A stretch of DNA of 64,000 nt from CALKXV01 sp964632495 (GTDB lineage Bacteria > Pseudomonadota > Alphaproteobacteria > Rhodobacterales > Rhodobacteraceae), in the NCBI GenBank assembly GCA_964632495.1, contig CAZWDS010000008.1:1-64000 (forward strand), written 5' to 3'. The translations under genes were made by a program, and so were the position numbers. Under the pieces are notes generated by a model that was given only the letters and a program-made list of their open reading frames with translations, did no database searches and was not told the DNA's origin. Shown in pieces: positions 37,062 through 45,309 of this stretch. How positions within the stretch are numbered: position 1 is the first letter of the stretch; every line of letters begins with the position of its first letter.

Positions 37062-38186
37062 ATGCAGGAACGTAAGGAAATCGGCCTTGCCATCATTGGT
37101 TGCGGCACCATTGGGCGCATCCGGGCCGAGTTGGCGCGTGCCTATCCGGGCATTGGCTGGATCGGGCTGTGTGATCTGAAATCCGACATCGGCCAAAAAC
37201 TGGCGGATGACATTCAGGCGGATTTCTTCACCAACGATTACCGCGAGTTGCTGAACCGCCCCGAAGTCACCGCGACAATCGTCGCGACGGACGAAAACTT
37301 TCACTTTGATCCCACGATGCTGGCTGTCGAAAACGGACATTCGCTCTTTATCGAAAAACCCTTGGCAACGGATGCAAGGCAATCGGCGCAAATCAATTCC
37401 GCCATTTCTGACGCCGGGATTGATGCCGTTGTGGGGTATACCAACCGCTTCCGCCGTCGGTTCCTTGCAGTGAAAGAACGGCTTATCACCGGGCAAATCG
37501 GCGACGTCCACACCGTGGTCACCCGCGCCTTCATGAACAAGATGGTGCCGATTGCCACGGTTCAGCGCACACAGGATCGGGCGACTTTGACGCCCATGGT
37601 CGTGTCGGGCACGCATTCTCTGGACATGTCGCTTTGGTTGATGGAAGGGAAGAACCCCGTCAGCGTCTATGCCCAATCCACCGACAAAGTGCTGGGCGAG
37701 TGGGGCACCAAGGATTCGACCCTCGGCATCTTTACTATGGACGATGGTACAGTGTTTTCCATGAACATCTCATGGGGCCTGCCCGAGGTTTGGCCGGGTG
37801 CAGTCTACGGCATCGAGATCGGCATCGTCGGCAGCGAGGGCGTGATCGACATCGAAGACACGCACCGAGATCTGGTCATGGCGACGAACGTGGCGCAAGG
37901 GGCTGGCTATGCGCCCGAAGGCTATACCGCGCCCCCCCGTCACGTCGAGTTCCTCACCAGCTACCCCCCCGGCGACTTACACGACGGCCAGTTGTGGGGA
38001 CCGATGCGGGAAGAAACCAACGCTTGGTATCAACGGCTTTATACTGGGGCTAGCACGCCGCACGCGACGGCGGCGGATGGGCATCGCAACCTCTTGATGA
38101 CGATGGCGATGGACCTGTCCGCCAAACGCGGCGTGCCTGTTCCCCTGCCCCCTGATCCGGGCGAACTGATGGATGAACTGACATGA
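37062..38186 (+). CDS. Gfo/Idh/MocA family oxidoreductase
   Basis: A 374-residue NAD(P)-dependent oxidoreductase: Rossmann motif LAIIGCGTIGRIRAELA (about 9-25) and LFIEKPLATDARQ (about 95-107) with the catalytic Lys. The ATG at 37062 follows AAAGAAGG; the frame extends upstream to 37002 inside tctA but that start is unlikely. Its stop overlaps the next gene's ATG (ATGA). It is the third Gfo/Idh protein in the window. Confidence 0.9.
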   Translation: MQERKEIGLAIIGCGTIGRIRAELARAYPGIGWIGLCDLKSDIGQKLADDIQADFFTNDYRELLNRPEVTATIVATDENFHFDPTMLAVENGHSLFIEKPLATDARQSAQINSAISDAGIDAVVGYTNRFRRRFLAVKERLITGQIGDVHTVVTRAFMNKMVPIATVQRTQDRATLTPMVVSGTHSLDMSLWLMEGKNPVSVYAQSTDKVLGEWGTKDSTLGIFTMDDGTVFSMNISWGLPEVWPGAVYGIEIGIVGSEGVIDIEDTHRDLVMATNVAQGAGYAPEGYTAPPRHVEFLTSYPPGDLHDGQLWGPMREETNAWYQRLYTGASTPHATAADGHRNLLMTMAMDLSAKRGVPVPLPPDPGELMDELT

Positions 38187-39109
38187 GCGTTTTAAAATTT
38201 GGCGGCTATCAAGGCGAAAACTCTGTCCACACCCGCGGCGGACGTGTGCTGGCAGAAACGCTGGCCGAGGAAACCGGCGGGGCTTTGACGCTCGACTTCG
38301 ACGAAAGCATTGTGTCGCGCGGGCAAAAGGCGGCAGACCTTTTGACGATGACGGAAAGTGGCGAGTTGGACGGCTGTTATTTTTCGTCCAGCTACCTTGC
38401 CAAAAGGGTGCCCGAGCTTGGGCTGTTCGATCAACACTTCGTCGTCCCGGACCGTCGCCGCGCCTACGCGCTTTTGGACGGTGCATTAGGGGGGCGTTTG
38501 CGGGGCGAAGTGGCAAAGGCAACTGGATACGAAGTTCTGGGTTATTGGGACAATGGTCTGCGCCACATCACCAGCGCCGTGCCTATCAAATCGATCGCGG
38601 ATTGTGACGGGCTGAAGTTGCGCACGCTGGCCAATGACGACCATCAACGCGTCTTCCGCGCGCTTGGTTTTGATCCACAAAGCATCGACGTGCGCGACCT
38701 TCCCGATGCGGTGCGCAGTCGCCAAGTGGATGCTCAGGAAAACCCGCTGACCAATACTCTGAACTTCGGCATCCACGACACGCACCGCCATATCCTTCTG
38801 ACCCGGCACCTGCTGGGCGTCGCGCTGGTCTTGTTCAACGCCGAGCGACTGGCGGGCTTGAGCACGGGCGAACGCGCCGGCCTTCAACGTGCTGTCGACC
38901 GGGCCACAGAGGCGCAGCGGCGTTTCGCCGAGGATGATGACGATATCTGCAGCGCCAAGCTCCGCGCAGCAGGCGTCGAGATTACAGACCTCAGCGACAC
39001 CGAACGCGCCGCCTTCCGCGAAGCGACCCGCGCCGAAGTCGACGTCACACGGGCGAACTTCTCGCCTGAATTGTGCGCTCTATTCGACAAAGAACTAAGC
39101 GCGGCCTGA
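38183..39109 (+). CDS. DctP-family solute-binding-like protein without signal peptide
   Basis: A 308-residue protein that matches the TRAP DctP fold along its length (LTMTESGELDGCYFSSSYLA; LDGALGGRLRGEVAKATGYE; DGLKLRTLANDDHQRVFRAL; VDAQENPLTNTLNFG; HILLTRH). It begins MSVLKFGGYQGENSVHTRGG, already at the first beta strand, so it has no export signal. An in-frame TGA lies nine bases before the ATG, which rules out an upstream extension. It is coupled to the Gfo/Idh gene by ATGA. A cytoplasmic ligand-binding or sensory role, or an annotation-invisible export route, are the options. Confidence 0.8.
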   Translation: MSVLKFGGYQGENSVHTRGGRVLAETLAEETGGALTLDFDESIVSRGQKAADLLTMTESGELDGCYFSSSYLAKRVPELGLFDQHFVVPDRRRAYALLDGALGGRLRGEVAKATGYEVLGYWDNGLRHITSAVPIKSIADCDGLKLRTLANDDHQRVFRALGFDPQSIDVRDLPDAVRSRQVDAQENPLTNTLNFGIHDTHRHILLTRHLLGVALVLFNAERLAGLSTGERAGLQRAVDRATEAQRRFAEDDDDICSAKLRAAGVEITDLSDTERAAFREATRAEVDVTRANFSPELCALFDKELSAA

Positions 39110-39126
39110 CGCGCGAGGAGAAAGAC

Positions 39127-40380
39127 ATGACCCAAGACCTGCCCACCCCCGATTATGCCAACAACATGAAGTTGCTTGGCTATTCCGATCAAGGCGGTCG
39201 CCCTGACGGCGTGCAGATTATGGTCAACAAGGGCCATGCGTTTATCGGGCACATGTTTTCCGACGGGTTCAGCGTGGTCGATTGCACCGACCCCCGCGCG
39301 CCCAAACCCGTCGCATATATCCCTGCCCCGCCCAACACCTGGAACATTCACCTGCAAAGTCACGAAGACCTTTTGCTGGTGATCAACGCCAAGAACATGT
39401 TCGCCTCGGAAGAATTTCAAAACGAGGAAGAATACTACAAAGGTAAGCTTGGCAAGAAGGTCGGCACCGCTGACAATGCCTCGACCGACCGGAACTGGAC
39501 GGCAGGGATGGCGGTCTATGACATTTCGAACCCGGCCGACCCAAAGAAGATCGGCTTCATGGATGTCGAAGGCGGCGGCGTGCACCGGCTTTGGTACACG
39601 GGGGGTCGCTGGGCCTATGCCTCGGTTCTGCTGGACGGCTTCACCGATTACATCTTCGTCACCATCGACATGGCCGACCCAACCAACCCGAAAGAGGCCG
39701 GGCGCTATTGGTTGCCGGGCATGAACCAAGCGGCGGGCGAGGAACTGGGCGAGGATCAGGCCCGCGCCGGCCTGCACCACGCGATTGTCCACGGCGACAC
39801 GGCTTACGGCGCGTGGCGCGACGGCGGCTTGGTGATCATGGATGTGACGGACCGCACGAACCCCGAGCTGATCGTCCATCGCAACTGGTCCCCGCCGTTC
39901 GGCGGCGGCACCCACAATGCGCTCCCCCTGCCCGACCGGAATCTCTTGGTCGTCGCCGACGAAGCCGTGCTGGACAATTGCGCCGACGGGATCAAACACA
40001 TCTGGCTGTTCGACATCCGCGAACCGTCAAACCCGGTCAGCATATCCACCGTGCCAATCCCGGATGATGCGGATTATGTGAACAAGGGCGCTCACTTCGG
40101 CCCCCACAACATCCACGAAAACCGTCCCGATGGATTGGTCAGTGATCAGACGATCTTTGCCACCCAGCAAAACGCCGGGGTACGGGTTTATGACATTTCG
40201 AATGAATACCAACCGAAAGAAGTCGCCGCCTTCGTGCCGCCCGAACCGGAAAAGCTGATGGATCGGCGCCCGAACCGCGCGAAAGTCATCCAATCGACCG
40301 ACATCTGGGTGTCAAAAGACGGGTTGTGTTATGTCTCGGACTACAACGCGGGGCTCTATATCCTCGAATACACCGGCTAA
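39127..40380 (+). CDS. LVIVD-repeat beta-propeller-like protein
   Basis: A 417-residue protein with recurring LVIVD-type repeats: SVVDCTDPRAPKPVAYI, AVYDISNPADPKKIGFM, FVTIDMADPTNPKEAG, VIMDVTDRTNPELIV, WLFDIREPSNPVSIS and VYDISNEYQPKEVAA. These form a beta-propeller-like fold. No signal peptide is seen. GCGAGGAGAAAGAC precedes the ATG at 39127. No reaction is established for this group. It lies 17 bases after the DctP-like gene and 19 before the MBL gene, within the rightward operon. Confidence 0.85.
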   Translation: MTQDLPTPDYANNMKLLGYSDQGGRPDGVQIMVNKGHAFIGHMFSDGFSVVDCTDPRAPKPVAYIPAPPNTWNIHLQSHEDLLLVINAKNMFASEEFQNEEEYYKGKLGKKVGTADNASTDRNWTAGMAVYDISNPADPKKIGFMDVEGGGVHRLWYTGGRWAYASVLLDGFTDYIFVTIDMADPTNPKEAGRYWLPGMNQAAGEELGEDQARAGLHHAIVHGDTAYGAWRDGGLVIMDVTDRTNPELIVHRNWSPPFGGGTHNALPLPDRNLLVVADEAVLDNCADGIKHIWLFDIREPSNPVSISTVPIPDDADYVNKGAHFGPHNIHENRPDGLVSDQTIFATQQNAGVRVYDISNEYQPKEVAAFVPPEPEKLMDRRPNRAKVIQSTDIWVSKDGLCYVSDYNAGLYILEYTG

Positions 40381-40399
40381 TCCAAAACGGAGCGCGAAC

Positions 40400-41452
40400 A
40401 TGAAACATGTCCTGACATACATGACGGCAGCAGCGGTTGCCATGTTCGCCCTGCCAGCCGTGGCCGAGCAATGCCTTGAAGTGACGTTGACCGGAACCCA
40501 AGGCGGACCACCCGTTTTCATGGGCCAAGCCGGATCAGGCACTCTGGTAAGATATGGCGACACCGAAAACGGGTGTAGCGATGTGCTTTTGCAATTTGAC
40601 GCCGGGCGCGGAACGACACAACAATTGTCCAAAGCGCGGGTGCCCGTTGGCCGGTTGCATGCGGTGTTCTTTACGCACATCCATTCGGATCATTCCGAAG
40701 GCTTGATCGACATGGCGCAACTGCGCTGGCACTTTAATTCGGGCGGACCAAAGCTGGATGTGGTGTGTAGCGAAGATGCGATATCGGGCGCGGGTCACAC
40801 GATCAGTTGTGAGAATTTCGCAAGCTCAATCGGAGACACGTTGATCGCATCCGGTGAGATGGCGCAACGTTTGGCAGAGAGCCCGAAACGGCTGCCAGGT
40901 GGACCAGCCGACCTGTTGAATACCATGACATTTACGCCCTCCAACACGGCGCAAGTGGTTTGGGAAAAAGACGATGTCACCGTTTCGGCCATCCGCTCGA
41001 CCCATGTGCCAGGTCACGCCTCTTACCGCGTGGATACACCTGCGGGCAGTGTTGTGATCGGCGGCGACGCAGGCAACGACGCACGCAAACCACCCCGCGC
41101 CACGTCGACCTCTGATCAGGTCGAGATACTCAGCAAAGACGCCGATATTCTGGTGCATTCGGTCATTCACCCCGTGATGGGCCCAGACGGAAGCTCGGGC
41201 TTTCCGCCGCCGATTTACTTTCGTCAAAGCACCGCCACCGATCTTGGCAGCCTGTCTGATCGCGCAGGTGTCGGTCATTTGATGCTGACCCACCTGATCC
41301 CCCCGATGGGAGCGCCGCAGCAAGGCCCATACCCGATCGAAGGCGGCGGCTTGAGCGAAGCGGACTATGTAGACGCTGTTCGTGACGGTGGCTTTGGCGG
41401 CGACATCACCGTCGGCACCGATATGGCAACGCACCGCATCGTTAAAGAGTAG
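40400..41452 (+). CDS. Secreted MBL-fold metallo-hydrolase
   Basis: A 350-residue metallo-beta-lactamase-fold hydrolase with a signal peptide (1-22, PAVAEQ). The zinc motif HxHxDH is at His93, His95, Asp97 and His98 (FFTHIHSDHSEG); further ligands appear in STHVPGHASY, GGDAGND and LMLTHLIPP. The overall plan resembles RNase Z/arylsulfatase-like MBL proteins. The ATG at 40400 gives the signal peptide; the frame runs back to 40331 within the previous gene. The natural substrate is unknown; a periplasmic ester or lactone is plausible. Confidence 0.88.
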   Translation: MKHVLTYMTAAAVAMFALPAVAEQCLEVTLTGTQGGPPVFMGQAGSGTLVRYGDTENGCSDVLLQFDAGRGTTQQLSKARVPVGRLHAVFFTHIHSDHSEGLIDMAQLRWHFNSGGPKLDVVCSEDAISGAGHTISCENFASSIGDTLIASGEMAQRLAESPKRLPGGPADLLNTMTFTPSNTAQVVWEKDDVTVSAIRSTHVPGHASYRVDTPAGSVVIGGDAGNDARKPPRATSTSDQVEILSKDADILVHSVIHPVMGPDGSSGFPPPIYFRQSTATDLGSLSDRAGVGHLMLTHLIPPMGAPQQGPYPIEGGGLSEADYVDAVRDGGFGGDITVGTDMATHRIVKE

Positions 41453-41460
41453 ACACAAAA

Positions 41461-41488
41461 AGCGGCGACCCATCCAAATGTCGCCGCT
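41461..41488. terminator. Stem-loop between MBL and cytochrome b561 genes
   Basis: AGCGGCGAC / GTCGCCGCT is a perfect 9-bp stem with a 10-base loop. On the plus strand no T-run follows; on the minus strand TTTTTGTG follows. It may lower read-through into the b561 gene or stabilise the upstream message. Confidence 0.4.
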
Positions 41489-41540
41489 GCCCCCGTCGCC
41501 ATGTTGGTTCGGATCACGCATTCAATACGGAGACGCCCCC

Positions 41541-42257
41541 GTGACTCAGCCATCTCCGCATATTCCTACCGAAGTTTACATTGGCGTGCTGGACCGAACA
41601 TTCGACGTCCACTGGAATTACCACGCGTTGTTGATGGTCTTGGTCTGGATCGTCTTGGTCCCATTTTGCATCACAGTCATGCGGTTTCACAAACCGCCCC
41701 CGTCCGAAAAAGGCATTCAGCGCGACGTCAAACTGCGCCACCTGGAATGGTGGTTTTTCAGCGTCCATAAATTCGGCCTGATCTTGGCGATGATCTTGGC
41801 AATTGTCGGTGGCGGAATTGCTTTGATCGCCAGCGGAGGCCTAAGCGGATTGATCCATTCTTATTTCGGAGTATTAACGATTCTATTGGGCGCGGGCCAA
41901 ATCATCTCGTCCCAATTCCGCGGAACACGGGGCGGAAAATACCGCGAAGGCTCAAACCCGGACGATCCTGCCACATGGCAAGGTGATCAATACAGCCGGA
42001 CAACCAAGCGCCGGATTTTCGAAGCCGTCCACAAAACCTGTGGCTACTTTACCGTGCTGTTCGCATTCGGCGCTGTGGGCTCTGGCTTCATGCTATACAA
42101 CATGCCCGGGCTATTGGCCGCTTTCCTAGGGGTTTCATTCGCCTGGTGCAGCGCCTGGGTGATCTACGCCTTCAAAGAGCGAAACTACGACGGCTACCGC
42201 GTCGCCCATGGCTATGGGATGGAGCATCCGTATAATAAAGAGCGCGAGTTTTTATGA
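41541..42257 (+). CDS. Cytochrome b561-like membrane protein, copy 1
   Basis: A 238-residue protein with five predicted membrane helices (about 28-48, 78-98, 104-125, 167-187 and 190-212). Four His residues in or at the helices (His28, His76, His106, His164) are placed as two pairs able to bind two b hemes, as in cytochrome b561. It ends HGYGMEHPYNKEREFL, shared with copy 2 at 43473. The GTG at 41541 follows ACGGAGACGCCCCC and matches the length of copy 2; the frame runs back to 41382 inside the MBL gene. It likely moves electrons across the membrane; the donor is unknown. Confidence 0.85.
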   Translation: MTQPSPHIPTEVYIGVLDRTFDVHWNYHALLMVLVWIVLVPFCITVMRFHKPPPSEKGIQRDVKLRHLEWWFFSVHKFGLILAMILAIVGGGIALIASGGLSGLIHSYFGVLTILLGAGQIISSQFRGTRGGKYREGSNPDDPATWQGDQYSRTTKRRIFEAVHKTCGYFTVLFAFGAVGSGFMLYNMPGLLAAFLGVSFAWCSAWVIYAFKERNYDGYRVAHGYGMEHPYNKEREFL

Positions 42258-42543
42258 GCATTGGAAGGGACGGCGGCTATGCGGACGACGCGGTCGTAAC
42301 ACGAGCCGCGCTAAGCATGGCCATCGACAGGCGATCACAACGACCGAACGGGTGCGCTTTATGGCAGCCAAGTACATCTTCCAACTGAGGTGAGCGAGGG
42401 GTTACAAAAAGCCTGGCCGCGGGACGGCCATGCTTTGCGCGGCGGCTTCGCCTTCGTTCCGCGCCGGACAGCGCGTCGCAACCCATGTGTTGCGGCGATC
42501 CGTTGAAACCGCCGGACAAACCGGACTATCGCCCCCAAACCAC
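42258..42543. other. Intergenic region with long inverted repeat
   Basis: About 286 bases without a supported gene. It contains a 17-bp inverted repeat with one mismatch: CCGCGCTAAGCATGGCC at 42306-42322 and GGCCATGCTTTGCGCGG at 42425-42441, plus a further GCGCGG/CCGCGC hairpin at about 42436-42464. The short frames on the minus strand look like translated repeat rather than protein. Confidence 0.5.
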
Positions 42544-43473
42544 CTAACCTAAAACGCGCCGCACGTTCTCTGCCGCCACCTCTGCAATTCGACGGTTCGA
42601 CTCTTTCGTCACGCCGGCCACATGGGGCGTCAGGATTAAATTCTCGATCCCTTGGAACAAAGCCCCAACCTCGGGCGTGATCGGTTCGACATCCAACGTG
42701 TCCAAAGCCGCCCCGGCGATTTCCCCTGCCCGCAAAGCCGCCGCGCAATCCGCTTCGTTGACGATGCCGCCCCGCGCGGAATTCACAAGGACCGCGCTTG
42801 GCTTCATCCGGCCAAACTGACGCGCATCGATCAAATCAATTGTCTCGGGCAGCTTGGGGCAATGCAACGATACGACGTCTGCTTCGGCCACCAGATCGTC
42901 CAAACTCACCCGCCGGGCGTCCGCCCATGCCGGATGATCGTCGCCCATCATGGCGTCATAGGCGATCACCTCCATCCCCATGCCGCGTGCCTTTTCGCCC
43001 ACGACCTGACCGATGGATCCAAATCCAACGACCCCCATCACGCGACCCGCAATCTCGGTCGAGCCTGCGAACTTGGGCCTGTCCCAAGCACCGCCCGCTA
43101 CATCCGCCGTCGCGAAATAGGTGGGTCCACGCAACAAAACCATCGCCGAAGCGATCACATATTCGGCGACCGAAACCGCGTTGGCCCCAATGGACGGACA
43201 AACCTCGATCCCGCGCGCGCGGCAGGCCTCAACGTCGATCGTATCCAGACCTACCCCCATCCGCGCCACCACTTTCAGGTTGGTCGCAGCGTCCAATAAA
43301 TCCACATCCACCAGTGTGCCATTGCGCACCACGATGGCTTTCGCATTGGCGATCTGAGCCTTCAATTCGTCGCGCTTGCCCCAAAGATCGGGATCCCAAT
43401 GCGTGTCGAAATCAGCGATCAAGCCATCGGCCACGCCCTTGTCCATGAATTCGCTGATCAATACGTCGGCCAT
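42544..43473 (-). CDS. D-2-hydroxyacid dehydrogenase (PGDH-like)
   Basis: A 309-residue NAD-dependent D-isomer-specific dehydrogenase. The coenzyme motif MGVVGFGSIGQVVGEKARGM (about 145-164), catalytic Arg in NSARGGIVNEAD (about 230-241) and the Glu/His pair ending in ILTPHVAGVT (about 281-290) are visible. It lacks the C-terminal ACT domain of serine-pathway PGDH. Its start overlaps the b561 copy 2 stop by one base (TAATG), so the two are coupled. Confidence 0.9.
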   Translation of the reverse strand: MADVLISEFMDKGVADGLIADFDTHWDPDLWGKRDELKAQIANAKAIVVRNGTLVDVDLLDAATNLKVVARMGVGLDTIDVEACRARGIEVCPSIGANAVSVAEYVIASAMVLLRGPTYFATADVAGGAWDRPKFAGSTEIAGRVMGVVGFGSIGQVVGEKARGMGMEVIAYDAMMGDDHPAWADARRVSLDDLVAEADVVSLHCPKLPETIDLIDARQFGRMKPSAVLVNSARGGIVNEADCAAALRAGEIAGAALDTLDVEPITPEVGALFQGIENLILTPHVAGVTKESNRRIAEVAAENVRRVLG

Positions 43474-44189
43474 TAGAGATACTCGCGTTCTTTGTTGTAG
43501 GGATGTTCCATTCCGTATCCATGCACTGCGCGATACCCGTCATAACGGCGTTCGAAGAATTCCATGACCACCCAGAAGGCGAGGAACAGGAAGGGGATGA
43601 TGAAGACGACTTTCGCCAGCGTCGGCATCGGATATTGCATCAGACCTGACCCGATCGCACCAATCGCACAGAACAGCGTGAAGTAGCCCGCCGTTTTGTG
43701 ATACGCCTCGAAAATCCGACGTCTTGTGGTGCGGCTGTAATGATCCCCGCGCCAAGTCGATGGGTCGTTGTCTTCGTTGAACTTGTAGTATTTGCCGCCG
43801 TGCGTGCCGCGCAACATGCCAAATAAAAGCTGGATGATCCCAAGTGCGACAGTCAGGCTGCCTAGGATGGCGTGCACGGATCCGCTGAACCCCTGACTGA
43901 CAACCAAAGCCACAGCCACGCCCGCCAAAGACAAAAGCACCGCAATAGACAGCCCGTATTTATGGGTGCTGAACCACCACCATTCGATGTGCTTGAAATG
44001 GACCTGGCGCTGCAATCCCTTCTCGGTAGGGCGCGGTTTGCCGTAGCGGATAATCGTGATGCACAGCGGTACTAAAACCAGCCAGATCGTGACCATCAAG
44101 ATGGCATGATAGTTCCAATGAATGTCGACCGTCCGCCCAAGAAATTCGAGGTAAACCTCGTCCTTGATATGCGGCATTTTTTCGAACAT
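43473..44189 (-). CDS. Cytochrome b561-like membrane protein, copy 2
   Basis: A 238-residue paralogue of the protein at 41541-42257: same length, same His positions (28, 76, 106 and the YHKTAGYF His), shared HWNYHA, RTTRRRIFEA and HGYGMEHPYNKERE. The ATG at 44189 follows GGGAGGCCGGA and aligns with copy 1; a longer frame begins with TTG at 44249 and is rejected. It is followed by, and coupled to, the D-2-hydroxyacid dehydrogenase gene, hinting that it may serve a membrane-linked oxidation in this locus. Confidence 0.87.
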   Translation of the reverse strand: MFEKMPHIKDEVYLEFLGRTVDIHWNYHAILMVTIWLVLVPLCITIIRYGKPRPTEKGLQRQVHFKHIEWWWFSTHKYGLSIAVLLSLAGVAVALVVSQGFSGSVHAILGSLTVALGIIQLLFGMLRGTHGGKYYKFNEDNDPSTWRGDHYSRTTRRRIFEAYHKTAGYFTLFCAIGAIGSGLMQYPMPTLAKVVFIIPFLFLAFWVVMEFFERRYDGYRAVHGYGMEHPYNKEREYL

Positions 44190-44428
44190 TCCGGCCTCCC
44201 TCACCGTCGGCCCTCGATCTTGGTCGGCCATTGTTTGCGATAGGTTCAAACGGACCTACAGCTTGACTTAAGCCTACCGATCATAAAGACTTTTTGCAAC
44301 GGGAGGACAGGCGAAAAGCCTTGTTTTTAAGGAAAATTGGTCAACCAATCCGAAGACGACCTTGCCTTCTTTTTCCCGACAAAAAAGCGTCGGTTTTTGC
44401 GACGTAAGACACGGAAAAGGAACTTTCT
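44190..44428. promoter_or_regulatory. Divergent promoter region, b561 copy 2 / HIBADH-like
   Basis: A 239-base A+T-richer interval between divergent genes. It holds a near-copy of the GntR palindrome at 44337-44348 and AAAAGGAACTTTCT before the ATG at 44429. No other structure stands out. Confidence 0.5.
44337..44348. promoter_or_regulatory. GntR-type operator 3 (TTGGTCAACCAA)
   Basis: Differs at one base from the two perfect copies at 31711 and 31855. It lies 80 bases before the HIBADH-like gene, suggesting that the same GntR protein controls it. Confidence 0.65.
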
Positions 44429-45295
44429 ATGACCCATACAGTTGGCGTAATTGGACTTGGTAATATGGGTCGGGGGATTGCGAAGAACATCGCGAAAGCG
44501 GGCCATGACCTTTTGGTATGGGATCTAAACGAAACGGCGCGAGATGCCTTTGCGGACCAAGCTCGTATCGCGTCACCACCCGAGATGGCAGCCGCCGCAG
44601 ATGTCGTCATCTTTGTCGTTCCAGGATCTGAACAAATCGACGACATTCTCGACGACATGCTGGCAAAGGCCCGGTCCGGATTGATCCTTTGGGATTTCAC
44701 CACGTCGGATCCTGTTTATACCAAAAAGCTGGCCCTGCGCGCAGCCGATGCCGGAGTGCCGTATATGGACGCGGGCATGACAGGCGGCGGAGCGAAGGGG
44801 GCTGACGAGGGCACGATGACCCTGATGATCGGTGGCGATACGAACGTCTTGGACAAATCGCGTCCCGTGCTTAACGCTTGCGCGGGCGAGCTGATCCACC
44901 TTGGACCATCCGGTGCCGGGCACACTATGAAAGTGGTGCACAACCTGATCACACACACGAATTTTCTGGCCTGTTCCGAAGCGGGCCGCTTGGCCGAAGC
45001 CGCTGGGATTGAACTGGCCGACATGATCAAAGTCTTCAACGCCGGGAACGCGCGCAGTTTCATTTCGGAACGCCGATTCCCCGATCATATCTTGTCGGAA
45101 ACCTGGGACGGCAGGTCGCGGATCTTCAATCTGCGCAAAGACGTCGGCATGGCTGTCGCTTTGTCCAAAGAACTTGGCAGCCCTATGCGCATCGGTCACC
45201 AGACACTTGCGTGGATACAAGCAGCCATGGACGCGGGCATGGAAGATGATGATTTCACTCGTCTTTATCCCATGCTCGACAAGCTAAAAGAGTGA
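44429..45295 (+). CDS. NAD(P)-dependent beta-hydroxyacid dehydrogenase (HIBADH family)
   Basis: A 288-residue dehydrogenase with the Rossmann motif GVIGLGNMGRGIAKNIAKAG (about 6-25), MDAGMTGGGAKGADEG for substrate binding and catalytic Lys in GAGHTMKVVHNL (about 166-177). It is a distant paralogue of the gene at 21759. The AEC transporter follows 14 bases later, so they form a two-gene operon behind a GntR-type operator. Tartronate-semialdehyde or 3-hydroxyisobutyrate-like substrates are typical of the family. Confidence 0.9.
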   Translation: MTHTVGVIGLGNMGRGIAKNIAKAGHDLLVWDLNETARDAFADQARIASPPEMAAAADVVIFVVPGSEQIDDILDDMLAKARSGLILWDFTTSDPVYTKKLALRAADAGVPYMDAGMTGGGAKGADEGTMTLMIGGDTNVLDKSRPVLNACAGELIHLGPSGAGHTMKVVHNLITHTNFLACSEAGRLAEAAGIELADMIKVFNAGNARSFISERRFPDHILSETWDGRSRIFNLRKDVGMAVALSKELGSPMRIGHQTLAWIQAAMDAGMEDDDFTRLYPMLDKLKE

Positions 45296-45309
45296 GCACC
45301 TAAGCCGGG

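Noticed and set aside
41461..41488. Rho-independent terminator for the MBL gene
   Set aside because: The stem is perfect but the T-run is on the minus-strand side; kept only as a stem-loop of uncertain role.
42277..42519. 80-codon minus-strand frame in the b561-dehydrogenase gap
   Set aside because: It spans the inverted repeat and has a repeat-like Arg/Ser/Gly composition with no ribosome site.
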